NCBI GenBank assembly: GCA_000320605.2
Contig: KB445798.1
Location: forward strand, 955,037 to 1,019,036
Length of the DNA: 64,000 nucleotides
Source of the DNA: Gelatoporia subvermispora B
Lineage: Eukaryota > Basidiomycota > Agaricomycetes > Polyporales > Gelatoporiaceae
Direction: 5' to 3'
Position numbers and translations under genes: made by a program. Shown here piece by piece: positions 45,014-56,759 of the stretch (its first letter is position 1; each line of letters opens with the position of its first letter). The notes under the pieces were generated by a model. The model was not told the DNA's origin, did no database searches, and was given only the letters and a program-made list of their open reading frames with translations.

Positions 45014-48000
45014 TCAAAAGTCCTCCTCCTCTTCCCTCACCGGGCCACCTGAGAATCCAACCCATTTCCTCACAGCGCCTCCCACGTCAGCCGTACCGGG
45101 GCATACTGCGCCTGGCCACGCCTCGTCCACACTCGGGCGGGGCTTGAAGCTCTCCCGCCGCGCTCTGGACGCCTTCCGCGCCATGGCAGCGTTGTTCGCC
45201 CCCGCAAGTCCGTATGTCCGACTGGAGGCTGCAGAGGCGTGCGATGCGGTCCGATGCGACATCGGATATGGGTGGTAGCTGTGGGCATGATGTGGGCGGG
45301 ACGGGACTCGACCATGGCCCAGCCCATTGACGTTGTGCAGAGCACCAGATCGAGATACGGGAGTTGGGACCGGGGCGGTCGCGATACGTTTTCGCGGGAG
45401 GGACGATGTTACGGTGGGTGTCTTGCTTGGAATCTTGGTGGATGGGGAGGGCGCTCGCTCGGTGTCTGCATGCTTGGCATTGCTACTGCTCCGCAAAGCC
45501 ATCCGCGAGCCCGCGCTATTGTGCGCTGTCGACTCGCCCAGCTTGGCACGCTTGCTCGGACCGGAGCGTGATGCTGCCGCTGCCGCTGATCCTGCGCGTA
45601 CCGCAGGGGTGATTGCTCCCTTGACAGGGCCAGAGGCGGGAGGATGTTGTTGCGTTCCATTCAGCGGAGTTGTGGCTCGTGCCGGGACAGACCCCGCTCT
45701 CGCTGTTTGCCTTGTCCTACGGCAGTTGTTCTCCTTGTCTGCCGCGCTTACTGTTTCCATCAGTATCTGTAGAATGCTCTCGCCGTGCACGAGGAAACCG
45801 CGCCCAGTCTCGGCCTCCCAGGCAGGAATCGATGCGAGAAGGTCCTGCTCAAGCTGCAACGGAGATGAAGCCAATTTGCATTTGCGCGGAAGGCAGGAAG
45901 AGCCCGCGGAAGCATGACACGGTCAATTTGTATTTCGTTTGGTCTGAAAAGATCACTCACCCGTGGTTTCTCCTTTGTCACACGCTTGCGCATCTTCTCT
46001 TCTCGAAGGAGTCGTCCAGGGTCTCGTGGGCCTCGACCTAGTAGTCTGCTCTGGTCGCTGGCAGCAGCAGCAAGCTCTTTCTCGTCTTCACAGATATCAA
46101 AGTATTTCCGGATACTTGCGAGCAGCGGGCCTTTGAGACGCCGCTCTTCCTTGAGCCGTCGAATTTCGTCCTCATGGATGGATAGGAGTTCTTCCGTATG
46201 CTCATCTGCAATGCGAATTATGAGTTGGGGGATTTACGCAGGTCGCGGACCATACCGTCAGCAAAAGGCGCAAAGTCCGCGCGCTCCTCCTCGCCGACCA
46301 TGAGCTCGTCCCAAAGCTTGATGATCTCAGCCCGGGCATTCTCGACGAAGACACCCATTCGCTCGCGTTTCAGCTCGAGCATGCGTTCCAGCTCCTCCTC
46401 ATATGCCTTCACGGTGCTCTCTGTACTGCCCCTGTTCGCCTCCACAAATGCCTCCATCTCCGAGTCTTTTACGCCCAATCTCCGCCATAGAGCCTCTAGC
46501 TGGTCGTACATAGCTTGGATATGGGCTTCTCGCTTCCGCTTCGTTTCTTCCAGGCGCAGCCGTGTCGACTCTGCCCAAGCCAGAAGACCAGGAGTGGGGT
46601 CAACACCTTCCAGGCCGATGGTAGCGTTTGCGTCCAGATCTTCTTCCGAGGCTTCCTCCATGCGCGCGACGAACCGTGCAAAGACACGCTGGTAGTCGAC
46701 CTCAGAGTCTTCCTCTGTCTCGTCATCGCTTTCTGCAGCGGTGAGGAGGAGTAAAGGAGTCTGTTGTCGTGATTTGTATCCAGGGGTGGGCGTAGCGAGC
46801 GCAGCAGAGTTGATGGATGTGGATAGGAAAGGGTCAGCATGTGAACTTCTGGTGCTGCAGACAGACGTTGAGCGCAGGACGGTGCGGGAGGACGATGCGA
46901 GGGATGATGCCAAAGGTGCCACGGGGAGGTCGTCAACGGGCGGCGGCGCAACACCCAGCTCCGTATATAGCCAATCTATTTGAACCATCGTTGCAGATAA
47001 TTGACTGAGACGCTTCGCCTGATGTGACGTCAGTCTAGTCAAATTGCGCTACGTTCTCGAAGTGCGCATACCAATTCACCCTTGCCGCGGACGAGCTCGC
47101 GCTCGAGCTTCGCGAACCGCTCCGGGGTGACATCACGATGGAAAGTCGGATCATCTTCGTCCTCGTCCGGCGCAGGAGTAGGCTCGAGTACTTCGTCAGA
47201 GTAGAAGTCGGGTCCCAGAGTGTTGGCCAGGTTCCTCAACCGGCCCGTTAGAGACATAATCTGTTCAAGCTTCGTGTGGTATATCTGTCAGGATGCCAGT
47301 ATCAGTCGGTATACTCAGATCAAGGTCCAGATTTCTATCAGTTATGTAAGTCGCGGTATAAGAGCGTATCTGTCCGCCGTTACAGTCGACGTGACTCGTG
47401 GAAAGGACAGCCTTCACCATGATCTTGAGGAGATCTTGATGCGCCTATCACGGGGTAGGCTAAGATAGCCATATCATCTCGTCCCGGATGGTGCTATACA
47501 TCACGTATCCGGTCCTCGTGTGGAAGTCAATGGTGGCCCCGACTGGTCTGTCTTTGGACAACCGCGAGGTAGAACAAGGTAAGGGGCATTGCTTAAACCG
47601 ATCATTGCAATGTTCTGTTGGCATCTGCCACCGTGCCTTGCACCCCATTCTCACCACTCTACGAATCCTAGCAGATTGCAAAACCATAGACATTCCGGTG
47701 TGCAGCATTGAAGGGGGCAGGCGGGACAGGCATGCACGGTAAGTTCGCTCAGGTACTGCAGACTGCTCACCTATGCATACGGCTCCTGCGCTAGAGCTGC
47801 CCGCCGAAACTGGATCCATGAGTGCGCCTGGCGCGGGAGTAGCATTGCCCTGATGAGAACAATGTTCCATGGTGCCGTCGTTTCGGCCCCGCCCTACCCA
47901 CCTGTAACTGCGCACCGGAGCCTTTATGGCTTCACAGTCTGCTATAAAGCTAACTGTGACGGCCAGAATATATGCTCTCTTGCCGCAATGTAGCGCAGCA

Positions 48001-48431
48001 CATGCAAGTGCGCACGAAACGATGTCTGGTCGCCGAACAAAGCCGGAAGCATGTAGACTCACCTGTCGAAGCTTCTCCTGGTACTCGCAGATTACTTCGT
48101 AACGCTTGGGAAGTGTCTGCTCCTTCCTGATCTCCCCCACACTGGTCCCGGTCACTTTGAGATTCCCGCCGAGCGCCTTTCCATAGCGGATGCACTCCGA
48201 TTCAACGCCATTGCATTTGACAAACCACTCGTCAACTTGCTTCCTCCTGACATCGATCTGACCCTCAATGCATTCCGTCAGCCGTTGCTGCAGGGTCCTC
48301 AGCTCGTCCGTTAGTGCGGTCGCCGGCAGGCCCAGCTGCGAATGGAGGGTAGGCAAGATCTGTGTCTGTGATTGGATATGTGTGTGGAGGGAGTTGAGTA
48401 AAGATGTGATGGCAGAGTTTGTAGAAGACAT
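45014..48431 (-). CDS. ASE1: Microtubule-bundling spindle protein, Ase1/PRC1/MAP65 family
   Basis: Crosslinks antiparallel microtubules of the spindle midzone in anaphase. Exons 48431-48063, 47284-47072, 47018-46256, 46205-45961 and 45853-45014 join in frame to 809 residues. The coiled-coil N-terminus includes LLNSLHTHIQSQTQILPTLH and LQQRLTECIEGQ, then IYHTKLEQIMSLTGRLRNLA. Mid-protein hallmarks are LSQLSATMVQIDWLYTELG, LEALWRRLGV, AEIIKLWDELMVGEEERADF and HTEELLSIHEDEIRRLKEER. RRLKGPLLASIRKYFDIC, KEKPRLEQDLLASIPAWEAE and GRGFLVHGESILQIL complete the conserved spectrin-like part. The last 240 residues are Ser/Pro/Arg-rich and probably hold CDK sites and nuclear signals. Intron 1 is 778 nt, far longer than any other here, and its first 200 codons stay open in the frame of exon 1. 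The last intron is 107 nt. Confidence 0.9.
47285..48062 (-). other. Exceptionally long first intron of ASE1 with open frame
   Basis: The donor gtgagtct (48062) and acceptor ctgacag (ending 47285) fit the protein alignment around QEKLRQ and IYHTKLEQ. Reading on from exon 1 without splicing gives about 200 further codons before a stop at 47460. Neither strand shows a domain that I recognise, and I saw no terminal repeats that would mark an inserted element. Confidence 0.55.
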
Positions 48432-49100
48432 CGCCTCAGAGTCGTGGTCGGCGCAGCAGACGCCTGGTCGTCGCTGGTGTCGCTGTCGTCGTCTCCGTCG
48501 TCGTGGTCGGTGTCCAAGAAGGGAGCGGCTGGAACACGAACCGCGTCTGTATCACGTGAGGGCGTCGCGTCTGTTAGCGCGCAGGCCACACACCTCACCA
48601 GGAGCGGATGCAATACAAGTAGACACCATACAACACAGGGCGACTCTAAGAAAATACTTAGGCCGGGTCGCTGAGGACTGTGGCGACTTGGGTAACGCGA
48701 GCATATGAACAGGTCGAGGAGAGTCATTGGTTTGACGCTGAAACGAACGTGTACACTGCACTAGACGGAGCACCGAGGACCATGCTCACACGAACCATAT
48801 ACCCCTCAACATGCTGGAGTCGCTGTTGAAGGTATACCAAATAGCACACAAGCAGTCACAATGATTTATTCAGGGAGCATTCCTAACATTCACGATGCAC
48901 ATCTATCCGGGATAGAGCGTAATAAGGTAGGTTGTAGGATAGTCAAGGGGCCGGACCATACTCTAGTGACCATAAATATGCACAAGCAGCAAGTCCGTTC
49001 AGGTTTTCTAGGTTTCTGTGATAGCGCGACGACAGCAACGACAGCGAGAGTTCAACATCTAAAGCCTTGGGGTGCGAGCACGTTCCGGCGCGTATTTGGC
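48432..49100. other. ASE1 upstream region and Gna1 3' flank
   Basis: No gene seen. A CACGTG box lies at 48554-48559, about 125 bp upstream of the ASE1 start. The plus-strand frame at 48268-48708 is antisense to ASE1 exon 1. Confidence 0.4.
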
Positions 49101-49765
49101 CTATTGAGCGAATGTCAGCGGGGTTCGTATCAAATGCAATGGATATCCCACCATCTCGTTCTCCTTCTTCTCAAATCCACACTTCTGGTAGAACGCTAAC
49201 AAGGACGTCAACGTTAATATTCATTACAGGCGCAAATAAACTGTGGCGCGTACGTATGTTACTATCGCTGCAGTTGAGGATGGTCTTGTAGCAACCGCTG
49301 TTCTCGCTGATACCAGAAAGTGCTTGGATGATCCTCAAGCCAAGCTTTTTACCCTGCTGGCTCTTGTCCACCGCGATGTCCTCAATGTGTCCCACGGTTC
49401 CCAGGCCGCGCAGGAACTTGCGCTCGACAAAGACAGTGCCGACCGCGACGATCTTGTCAGAATGGTCAACTATGACGATAGAGTAGTATGTGCGTGGTGC
49501 AGCGCGCATCGCGTTAAACTGCGCGACCCAGGCTGCCTCCCCAGGATCGGTGACCACAGTGAGGACGGAGAGGACAGAGAGATGACCGCGGCGGTAGTCG
49601 GATGAGGCAAGTGGGCGGATCTGCAGATGATATGCTCAGTTTGTGCCGAAGTACAACAGCGGTCATTCACACATGGAGATCTTGAGGAAGAGCAGCCTTG
49701 ACGTCCGCCGGAATCTGCTCTGGCGGGAACATGAGGTCCAGTTCTGCATCCGGTGTGTATGGCAT
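49101..49765 (-). CDS. GNA1: Glucosamine 6-phosphate N-acetyltransferase
   Basis: Transfers acetyl from acetyl-CoA to glucosamine 6-phosphate on the way to UDP-GlcNAc, the precursor of chitin, N-glycans and GPI anchors. Exons 49765-49673, 49620-49254 and 49195-49101 give 184 residues. The GNAT fold is visible: IRPLASSDYRRGHLSVLSVL, VVTDPGEAAW, YYSIVIVDHSDKIVAVGTVF, VERKFLRGLGTVGHIEDIAV, the CoA loop DKSQQGKKLGLRIIQALSGI, then GCYKTILNCSDSNIPFYQKC and GFEKKENEMV. The split Pro codon at the second junction restores the expected N-x-x-FY motif. The C-terminal 13 residues run past the usual end of the family. A polypurine-polypyrimidine tract (about 49845-49895) and a CACGTG (49943-49948) lie upstream. 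Confidence 0.92.
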
Positions 49766-51788
49766 GGTGACGTGTCTTGAAATTATTCGAGCAGTACGAG
49801 CGGGTACGATAGGTAAGTTATATGCAGTTGTTGGCTAGACGAGAGAGAAAGAAAGGAGGAGAAAGAGGAGGTGTGGAGAGAAAGAGTGGAAGCTGTTGTC
49901 GGAATGAGCGGAGGCAACGCGAGAGAGGCGTACCGCAACGGTCACGTGCTGTATAGCAACCGCTCATTTGGGTAAAGGGCGGTGGGCAGGCTGACAGTCG
50001 GAGGCTGTCCTCGACGTCGCTAAGGCCAGCACTACACAGCCAGGCGATTCTCTGAAGAAAATTTTAAGGGGATTGCTCTTAGAACCTGATAACCGAAACT
50101 CTCAAGAGAAACCAATTCGAGCCGCCTTGAGTAGATCTTGGGTTAGCAGGACGGCCAGTGCAGGCCGAGCAAAGGCTATAGCTGTGATTTTTTGTGCAAT
50201 CTGTACAAGAGACAGGCCTCTACGCAATGGCCAACACCGCTGCTGGAATGAATTCGGATAGTCGATTGCATAACGGCTCGGCCATCCCGGTCCTTCGTAG
50301 CTCGTGCAATCTAAGTACTGGACCGGTTGCTTGCCCAAACCCAGGATTCGTTCTGTTGCCATGCAGATCTTGTTAACTCACATCACACGGACTCGGACAC
50401 CCTTACGCACGATCACTCCTCGATATTCAACGTTCAATGTGCAGTTCATCATATATGACATAAGAGCTAGTGTGCGTTTGATGCGGCGAGATCCATGACC
50501 GACGACCAGCACTACATATCGTACAGTGTCCTGCGCAATGAAACAGCCAGTAGGTCACGCGCATCCACTTGTTTGAAAAGCGAGGAGATGGATTGCAACC
50601 GTCATCAGCTGTATTTCGGAAGTGTGCTAATGGGGATCGAAGTGTTGTTCTTCGCAGCGTATACAATAGGAAATTAGAACTGACCAGGCGAACGGCGAGG
50701 AAAGGCGACGGACGACTCGCAACGCCTTTTCTGGAGCACCGATCAGCACATCTCAGATTAACGATGATAGGTAGTATTCGCCAGGTGCAGGATCAATTTG
50801 CTTGTGACCCAGATCTGACAACATAGTAGACGTTCAATCAACACACAGCCAGCGCAGCAAGCAGCGGTAGACTTCACTTAGAGAGTGCTTGTGTCAGAGT
50901 AGATGTGCGTTCGGCAAATGCCGGTCAATCCCCCACTCATATCCAAGGCTCCCGCTTCACTGGTTGTACTGCTCATCAACATCATTCAAGACGCTGCTCT
51001 GGACCCACTACACTTCTCGGCACCCGGCGACATAGCATGCATAGCACCTCAACGATAGACTCACTCCACCACGTCATCATCGATCGGAAGATAGCCAAAC
51101 TGGCAACTTCCTTTCTCGCCAACTCGGTAGCATATAACAAGGGCCATTGCTCGGTGCTTGTTTGTGTCATCTTGATCCTTGACACGCCGTGAGCAGATGC
51201 TGCATAACATGCGTGGATCCCTGCGATAGCTGTCGATTTGTTGTCCTCGCCACTCGAAATGCTGTCTGAACATCTGACCACTGGATAACTCGAAGTTGTG
51301 CGATTCGGTCAGCAGAAAGTCGACCGACCTCCTGATTGTTGTGATAGACGCGGGCTGTGAATGCGTGAAGGCATGACCGGGACTGCCTCCTGCTCGCTTC
51401 TCGGCCTTACTCGCCTTCAGCGCTCTTCATGCTTCCACTCTGCATGACAATTTGCTCCTGAAATATGCTATGCTTCATCGTATCAGGCTTTCGTCATCTG
51501 CGATGACTCCCGGGGATCTGACTCTCCGGCATGTGGGCCGTCGGAGTCTCCTGCCTTCAAGACGTGTGTAGGGCTTAGCTTTCTCGTTGAGCGTCACCTG
51601 TTATCATCTCGTACGATACCCCTGGCTTCTTCCGCTGACAACCCTTCATTATGATCAAAATAATCCTTGGGCCCATCCTATTTTTCACGTCGATCCATCC
51701 CTTCCAGCTCGTCCTCCTTAAAACCCTGAGCAATCAGTAGCCCCGTGCTCACCTTCCGCCCTCTCTTCTCTCTTATACACTCATCACT
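49766..51788. other. 2-kb spacer, no supported gene
   Basis: The first 200 bp are GNA1 upstream sequence with a strong purine tract. Frames at 50569-50826, 50905-51192 and 50982-51281 lack motifs. The last 150 bp before 51789 are CT-rich and look like the leader of the methyltransferase gene. Confidence 0.45.
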
Positions 51789-52607
51789 ATGTCCGAAAAC
51801 GGCAAAGTTGTCTATGTCCACGACCACTCCGAGGCCGTGCTCAACTCCCACCGGCAACGCACTGCAGAGAGCTCTGCTGCGTACCTCCTCCCCTACATCC
51901 GCCATGACATGCGCATCCTCGACATCGGCTGCGGCCCCGGTACCATCACGATCGGTCTCGCACAGCGCGTCCCGCAGGGTGAGGTCATCGGCGTCGAGAA
52001 CCTTCCCGAGATCCTCGAGCAGGCGCGCTCGATCGCGGCCGCAGAGGGCGTGACGAACGTCAAGTTCGAGCTCGCGGACCTCAAGGCGCTCCCGTACCCG
52101 GACGATTCGTTCGACATCGTGCACTCGCACCAGGTCCTGCAGCACGTCGACGACCCCGTCTCCGCGTTCAAGGAGATGCGCCGCGTGACGAAGCCCGGTG
52201 GATACATCGCAACGCGCGAGACCGACTTCGAGACTATGACCTGGTTCCCAGAAGTCCCTGGCATGCGCGCGGCGCACGACATGTACAAGAAGCTTGCCGC
52301 GTCGCGCGGGTGCACGCCCAACGCGGGCCGCGAGCTCAAATCTTGGGCCATAAAGGCCGGCTTCCCCGCCGTGAATGTCGCATGCACCGCGGGGACGTGG
52401 TGCTACAGCACGCCTGCCGTCATTCAGAACTTCGGCAGCACATGGGCGGAGCGCATCACGGGAAGCTCTCTCGGGAAGGGTGCGATCGCGGGGGGCTTTG
52501 CTACTCAGGAGGAGCTCGAGGACATGGCAAAGGCATGGCGTGAGTGGAGCACGAAGGAGGACGCCTGGTACGGTATCTTGCACGGCGAAATCGTCGCGCG
52601 CAAGTGA
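51789..52607 (+). CDS. Class I SAM-dependent methyltransferase (UbiE-like)
   Basis: Intronless 272-residue enzyme. Motif I, the SAM-binding glycine loop, is ILDIGCGPGTITIGLA (about residues 43-58). The acidic residue after strand 2 is in GEVIGVENLPE, the region LADLKALPYPDDSFDIVHSH follows, and the post-motif is QVLQHVDDPVSAFKEMRRVT then KPGGYIATRE. This pattern is that of UbiE/COQ5-type small-molecule methyltransferases. The second half (FPEVPGMRAAHDMYKKLAAS, FGSTWAERIT, ITGSSLG) would bind the acceptor, which cannot be named. High GC at third positions and lack of introns set it apart from its neighbours. A cytosolic enzyme of secondary or lipid metabolism is likely; it is not obviously linked to the adjacent genes. 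Confidence 0.88.
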   Translation: MSENGKVVYVHDHSEAVLNSHRQRTAESSAAYLLPYIRHDMRILDIGCGPGTITIGLAQRVPQGEVIGVENLPEILEQARSIAAAEGVTNVKFELADLKALPYPDDSFDIVHSHQVLQHVDDPVSAFKEMRRVTKPGGYIATRETDFETMTWFPEVPGMRAAHDMYKKLAASRGCTPNAGRELKSWAIKAGFPAVNVACTAGTWCYSTPAVIQNFGSTWAERITGSSLGKGAIAGGFATQEELEDMAKAWREWSTKEDAWYGILHGEIVARK

Positions 52608-53110
52608 ACAGCGCTACCTGGTATGTTGATAGCCCATCTCCGCTGTGCTTCGTATTGATTGGCACACGGCTCTGTGTAGATGACGTATCGATCAGCCATT
52701 CAACTGGGGACCCAGCCGCGGACTTAGGTTGTACCATAATGAAGGGCAGATGTCACAGCGGACGGCAAAGGGATATAGAGGGCGGTGCTGGGAGCTTTGC
52801 TGGTCCAGAGCTGTATCTGCAGACGTCGTAGTGTATAGAACGTGTTCAGGTCACGTCGGTCATAACCGTGTAATCCCGAATGTCGAGAAAACAGCACCTG
52901 ATCTCAGACTGCGGTATGAAATCGCTTTCGGCGGGCAACGGTGCCTGCTTTCTATTTTTGCATCATTTCAAACTCACCACATCATGGGTTTCAAGAATGC
53001 ACACACTTGAGTTCGAGCATGGGCCGCCTTCGCAGCATGCAGCCGATTCCGCTGCCATGGCGCATGCCCTTGTGGAAAGCAATCGATCAACGTAATATGT
53101 AGGTACACAC
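52608..53110. other. Spacer between convergent genes
   Basis: 3' flanks of the methyltransferase and the lactonase-like gene; nothing recognised. Confidence 0.4.
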
Positions 53111-54411
53111 TCAGTCAGTGGGCAGCCAGACGAAGCTTGTGCGCGTAGGCAGCTCCTCGTTCCTCACAAGGAACTCAAGGTCCCTGCCACCATTCGCTCT
53201 CTTGAACATGACCACTCCTGCCGTGCCATTGACGCCTCCGGCAATGAGGAACTCGTCTTCAGGGCCACCGATCTGCATGCCACGGATCTGGTCCAGACCC
53301 GTGTAGACGTACTTGAGGAGCTTTAGCTCAGGCTCGACCTGGAAGATCACGATGGCATCGCCCTTCGGGTCCTGCACGCCGGTGTTGCGGTTCGAGACGT
53401 AAATGTATGGTGCGGGGAAGTTGGGGGACGCCTCAGTTAGAAGGATCTCCCCGGCCGCAAAGTCCGCACCGACGGGCGGGTCCGGTGGGATGATGGAGAA
53501 GTTTGCGATGAGTGGGCCCGTCGTGCCATTGGGTGCGAGCGGTATGTTCTGCTGCGTCAGGGTGCTCGCGAGCTCGTGCAGCACATACAGGGTCTCGCCT
53601 GCACGTCGATGGGAAGGCTGTCAATTTACGGGGCCTCTGTGACGCGGTGGAGATAGAACACGTACCCCGGATGGCTGCATGTCTGGGGCCGCTACCCGTG
53701 GGCTGGTCAATCTGGCCTTGTATGTTCCAATCACCAGGGGCGCCGTCCTGGATGAGTCTCCACACCTTGTCGGCACCCTATGGAGTCAATGTCACGGATC
53801 AACACGTCATACTCCGTCACATCATAGTTTTGCACTAACCAAATCCGGGACAAAGACCTCCTCGAGACCATGTTGGAGGGCCATGTGCGGGTGTGAAACG
53901 GGTGCGGGGAAGGTTATTTGGTTGCCGGTGCCGAAATGCAATGCGTCGGGGGTGGTAGGAACGATAACACCGGTTCCAGTGTTGTACTGCAAAGGCAATG
54001 CATGGAAGCAGGATCTAGCGGGATTTAACCTACAACTTACGTCCATAACTGCCACCTGCCCAAGCTTGAGACCACTCAATGGCGTAGCAAATGCGGGCGC
54101 GTCTCCATCAGAGTAGATAGTATCAAAGGGCCCGTCTAGGGCACCCTCATCTCCGATCACGAACGTCTGCAAAGAGCCGGGAGAGTTTTCGTTGACAGCA
54201 CTGGCACGTCTGATATCAGAACCCGCCAGATACGCAGGAGATGGCGAACTCACTAGAGGATGCTCTTGTTCGTCGGATGAAGAGCGATCCAAGAGGGGTT
54301 ATCTCCTGTCGGTGACGTGTTCAATAGACTCAAGGCATTGGTATCAGAGTTGAACAGGTAGGACGCCACAAAGCTCGTGTAGCCACCAGCAAGGATTGTG
54401 AAATTGACCAT
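53111..54411 (-). CDS. Lactonase-type beta-propeller protein (6-phosphogluconolactonase-like)
   Basis: Exons 54411-54254, 54200-54041, 53986-53840, 53777-53666 and 53598-53111 give 354 residues starting MVNFTILAGGYTSFVASYLF. The seven-bladed lactonase fold is suggested by FNSDTNALSLLNTSPTGDNP and SWIALHPTNKSILYAVNE, GSLQTFVIGDEG, LKLGQVAVMD and SHPHMALQHGLEEVFVPDLG. It continues with ADKVWRL, GSGPRHAAIRGETLYVLHEL, PYIYVSNRN and IRGMQIGGPEDEFLIAGGVN. The LHP, GPRH-A and YVSNRN motifs match the Pgl-type cyclic lactonase family, which includes bacterial 6-phosphogluconolactonase and fungal carboxy-muconate cyclases. Substrate is unknown. No signal peptide is evident. Splice sites were chosen so that conserved motifs join; the acceptor at 54201 (gtgccag) and the one ending at 53599 (gtgcag) are the least obvious. 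Confidence 0.87.
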
Positions 54412-55367
54412 GACGGGCCTCGGGCGGGGTCTGCAGTAGCATGCTTGAACACCGTTCCCTCTTATGCACCAGCTCTCATTATTCTGGATGTATGCCGTCA
54501 ATGATCACACTTGCCATGGCGTAATGACCAGGGTAGGACCGAGACTGTACCGAATACTGGACAGCGAGGAGCATGCCATGAGGAGATGTTGCGGGTCGCA
54601 TCACATGCCTGGCCACCCAGAAGACAGTATCCGTCGCTGCTAGCTTTAGCGAGACATTCGAACGAGCTCAGACAAGGCATGACCTCGGAAGAAACCAGTA
54701 TGACTGCCGATGGAAGCGATGAAGAGGAGGACACGGTCCGTCACCGAGCCGAACCTCCGCCGCGGTCCGAATCTAGGTGTATCGTTGAATGGCAAATTCT
54801 GGGATGTCTACGATGCAGAGAATTGCATTTATTGCTGCTGGCTAGCCTCTGGTCACAAGAGATCCGACAGATCGTTGGTAGAGGTTGTGGTGCGGATTAA
54901 GTGCGGTCAAAATCCCATGTCCCAGCCGCACCGCTTAGGTCGATAATTCAGTGGAACACAAGCTCACCGCTCGGACATAAGCATGGAAACAACAGGCGGT
55001 TTCTGACAAAAAGCGCCACCCTTGCCAGCTCACGCTCCTGGAGATACATCGGTGAACCGGAGCACACCGAGAAAGGACAGTACTGCCAATTTAGCAGTGC
55101 TTCGAACAAATTTACGGATGCTAGTCTGCCCCGTGGACGATGCACTAAGCATTCCTGCTGGGCAGCGAGCCAGGGCCCGAGACAGATGCCTCTAATGATA
55201 TGATACAAGATCGCGGGATGACACTCTAGGCTATGCGGAGGAGTAGAGGCATGCATAGCGTGGTCATATAGAGGTAGAGGGGTGCATGCCGGACCCATAC
55301 ACACAGCGCGCATCGTAACGTCGAAAGCATGCATCATAACGAAAATCCCAAAGAAAGGCAAAGCAGC
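54412..55367. other. Lactonase upstream region and spacer
   Basis: No supported gene. A plus-strand frame at 54710-54946 with LNGKFWDVYDAENCIYCCWL has some coding look but no family that I know and no flanking exons. Confidence 0.4.
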
Positions 55368-55990
55368 TTAGCGGCCACCTTTGCCACCCTTCATCTGCTG
55401 CTTGCTGATCCGAGGGCCAGACGCAGCGGGCGCACGGGCGGGCTGTGAATGCGGTTCATCAGAATCCGCAGATAGGATAAGCATAGGCTTGTTGCTTACC
55501 TTGGTCTTCTCCTTCTTGTCCTCCTTAGCCTTCTTTTCGGCCTTGGCCTTCTGGATGGCGGCCGTCCGCGCAGCAGCACGCGCCTGCGCGGACTGGTTGC
55601 GGCGAGCAGCAATAGCAGCAAGGTCAGCACCAACAATGCCGCGCTGGTGCTTCACAGTACGGCGGGAACGCTTCTTCGCAACCTCCTCCGTGAGGCCCTT
55701 CTTGTGCATACGACGGTAGACCACTGTCCAGGCGATCTTACGGGGGTTCTTGCGCTGGAGGAAGAGCGACTCATTCTTCGAGCTGGCGAAACGGAAAATC
55801 TAGATAAAATGGATGAAATGCAAGCTGCAGCTGAGATTTTGAGAGACAAACCTTGTTGTCGCCACGGACGAAGAGCCTACCCTTGCTCGGGTAGATTTTG
55901 TAACCAGAGAACGAGTCGATCTCGACCTTCTATACTCGCGCAACCCCGTCATCAGCAATTTGAAGCGGAATACACTTCTAGACGTACCAT
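55368..55990 (-). CDS. RPL24: 60S ribosomal protein L24 (eL24)
   Basis: Structural protein of the large ribosomal subunit at the subunit interface. Exons 55990-55988, 55929-55852, 55799-55500 and 55442-55368 give 151 residues. The first exon is only the ATG codon, with donor gtacgt directly after it. The protein continues KVEIDSFSGYKIYPSKGRLF, VRGDNKIFRFASSKNESLFL, QRKNPRKIAWTVVYRRMHKK and GLTEEVAKKRSRRTVKHQRG, followed by the Ala/Lys-rich helix and a Gly-rich basic end KGGKGGR. The length matches eL24 (about 155). The zinc-coordinating cysteines of archaeal L24e are absent, as in most eukaryotes. Placing the start elsewhere would need an N-terminus without the invariant MKVE. Confidence 0.95.
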
Positions 55991-56759
55991 CTACACAACG
56001 TAGCGAGGCAGAAGAACCAAGGTCAGCAAGGGATGCGAGAATGAGAGTCAACTCGTATAGGCCGCAGGATCGTCATCGCGTAGTCTCTGCATTCATCCAT
56101 CCATTTCCGCCTCCCTTTCTGCGACTTTCCGCCCGTCTTTCGAAAGCTACAGAGTTCTGTATCCACGGAGACGATCCCGCAGCCTGTGAAAGCATAATTT
56201 CGCGCTCACCTTGAGGGATTACCGGGACTGTTGCTCGTAGGCGGTCTGGTGGCGCTGCCTAGTCCGACGACTTGCCAAATATTTGGTTGTGGTGGCGGGC
56301 GCGGGCGCTTATACAGACCTCTCTCAAATTAGGCAAGTCGCCACACGGGGCCCGTGGTGGTTCGACTCATGGTCGTGTGCGACTTGATCCTGAGACATTT
56401 GGCCTCCGCATGCAGATCGTGAATTACGTTCTTGATCACATACCAGGACTCTACTTTCGTGTGGATGCTCCATCTCTCAAAGTTCGGACAAGGTAGACCA
56501 TCGCACGATAATTGGGTTGGGCGCAAAGGAGCCTCCCCTGAGTCTATTTCAATCGTACCATCGACGGTATATCCCGCTCTTGAGCCAAATTTTATGATCT
56601 GATAAACTATGACCTCAGGTCTCAGGATTCCGTTCGTCCCTTACGTGGCAACTCGTCCAATACATTGCTCCGTGAAAATAGGTGATATAATGTCTACCAA
56701 GCAGTAATGATGTGCAAGATAAGGCCCAACCAAGAAAAATAATGAACGCTGTCGGAACC
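55991..56759. other. RPL24 promoter and spacer
   Basis: No gene seen. One copy of the dispersed motif (gccaaatatttggttgtggt) lies at 56274-56293. Confidence 0.4.

Noticed and set aside
51678..52583. 301-codon minus-strand frame
   Set aside because: It is antisense to the methyltransferase gene, where high third-position GC removes stops from the opposite strand.
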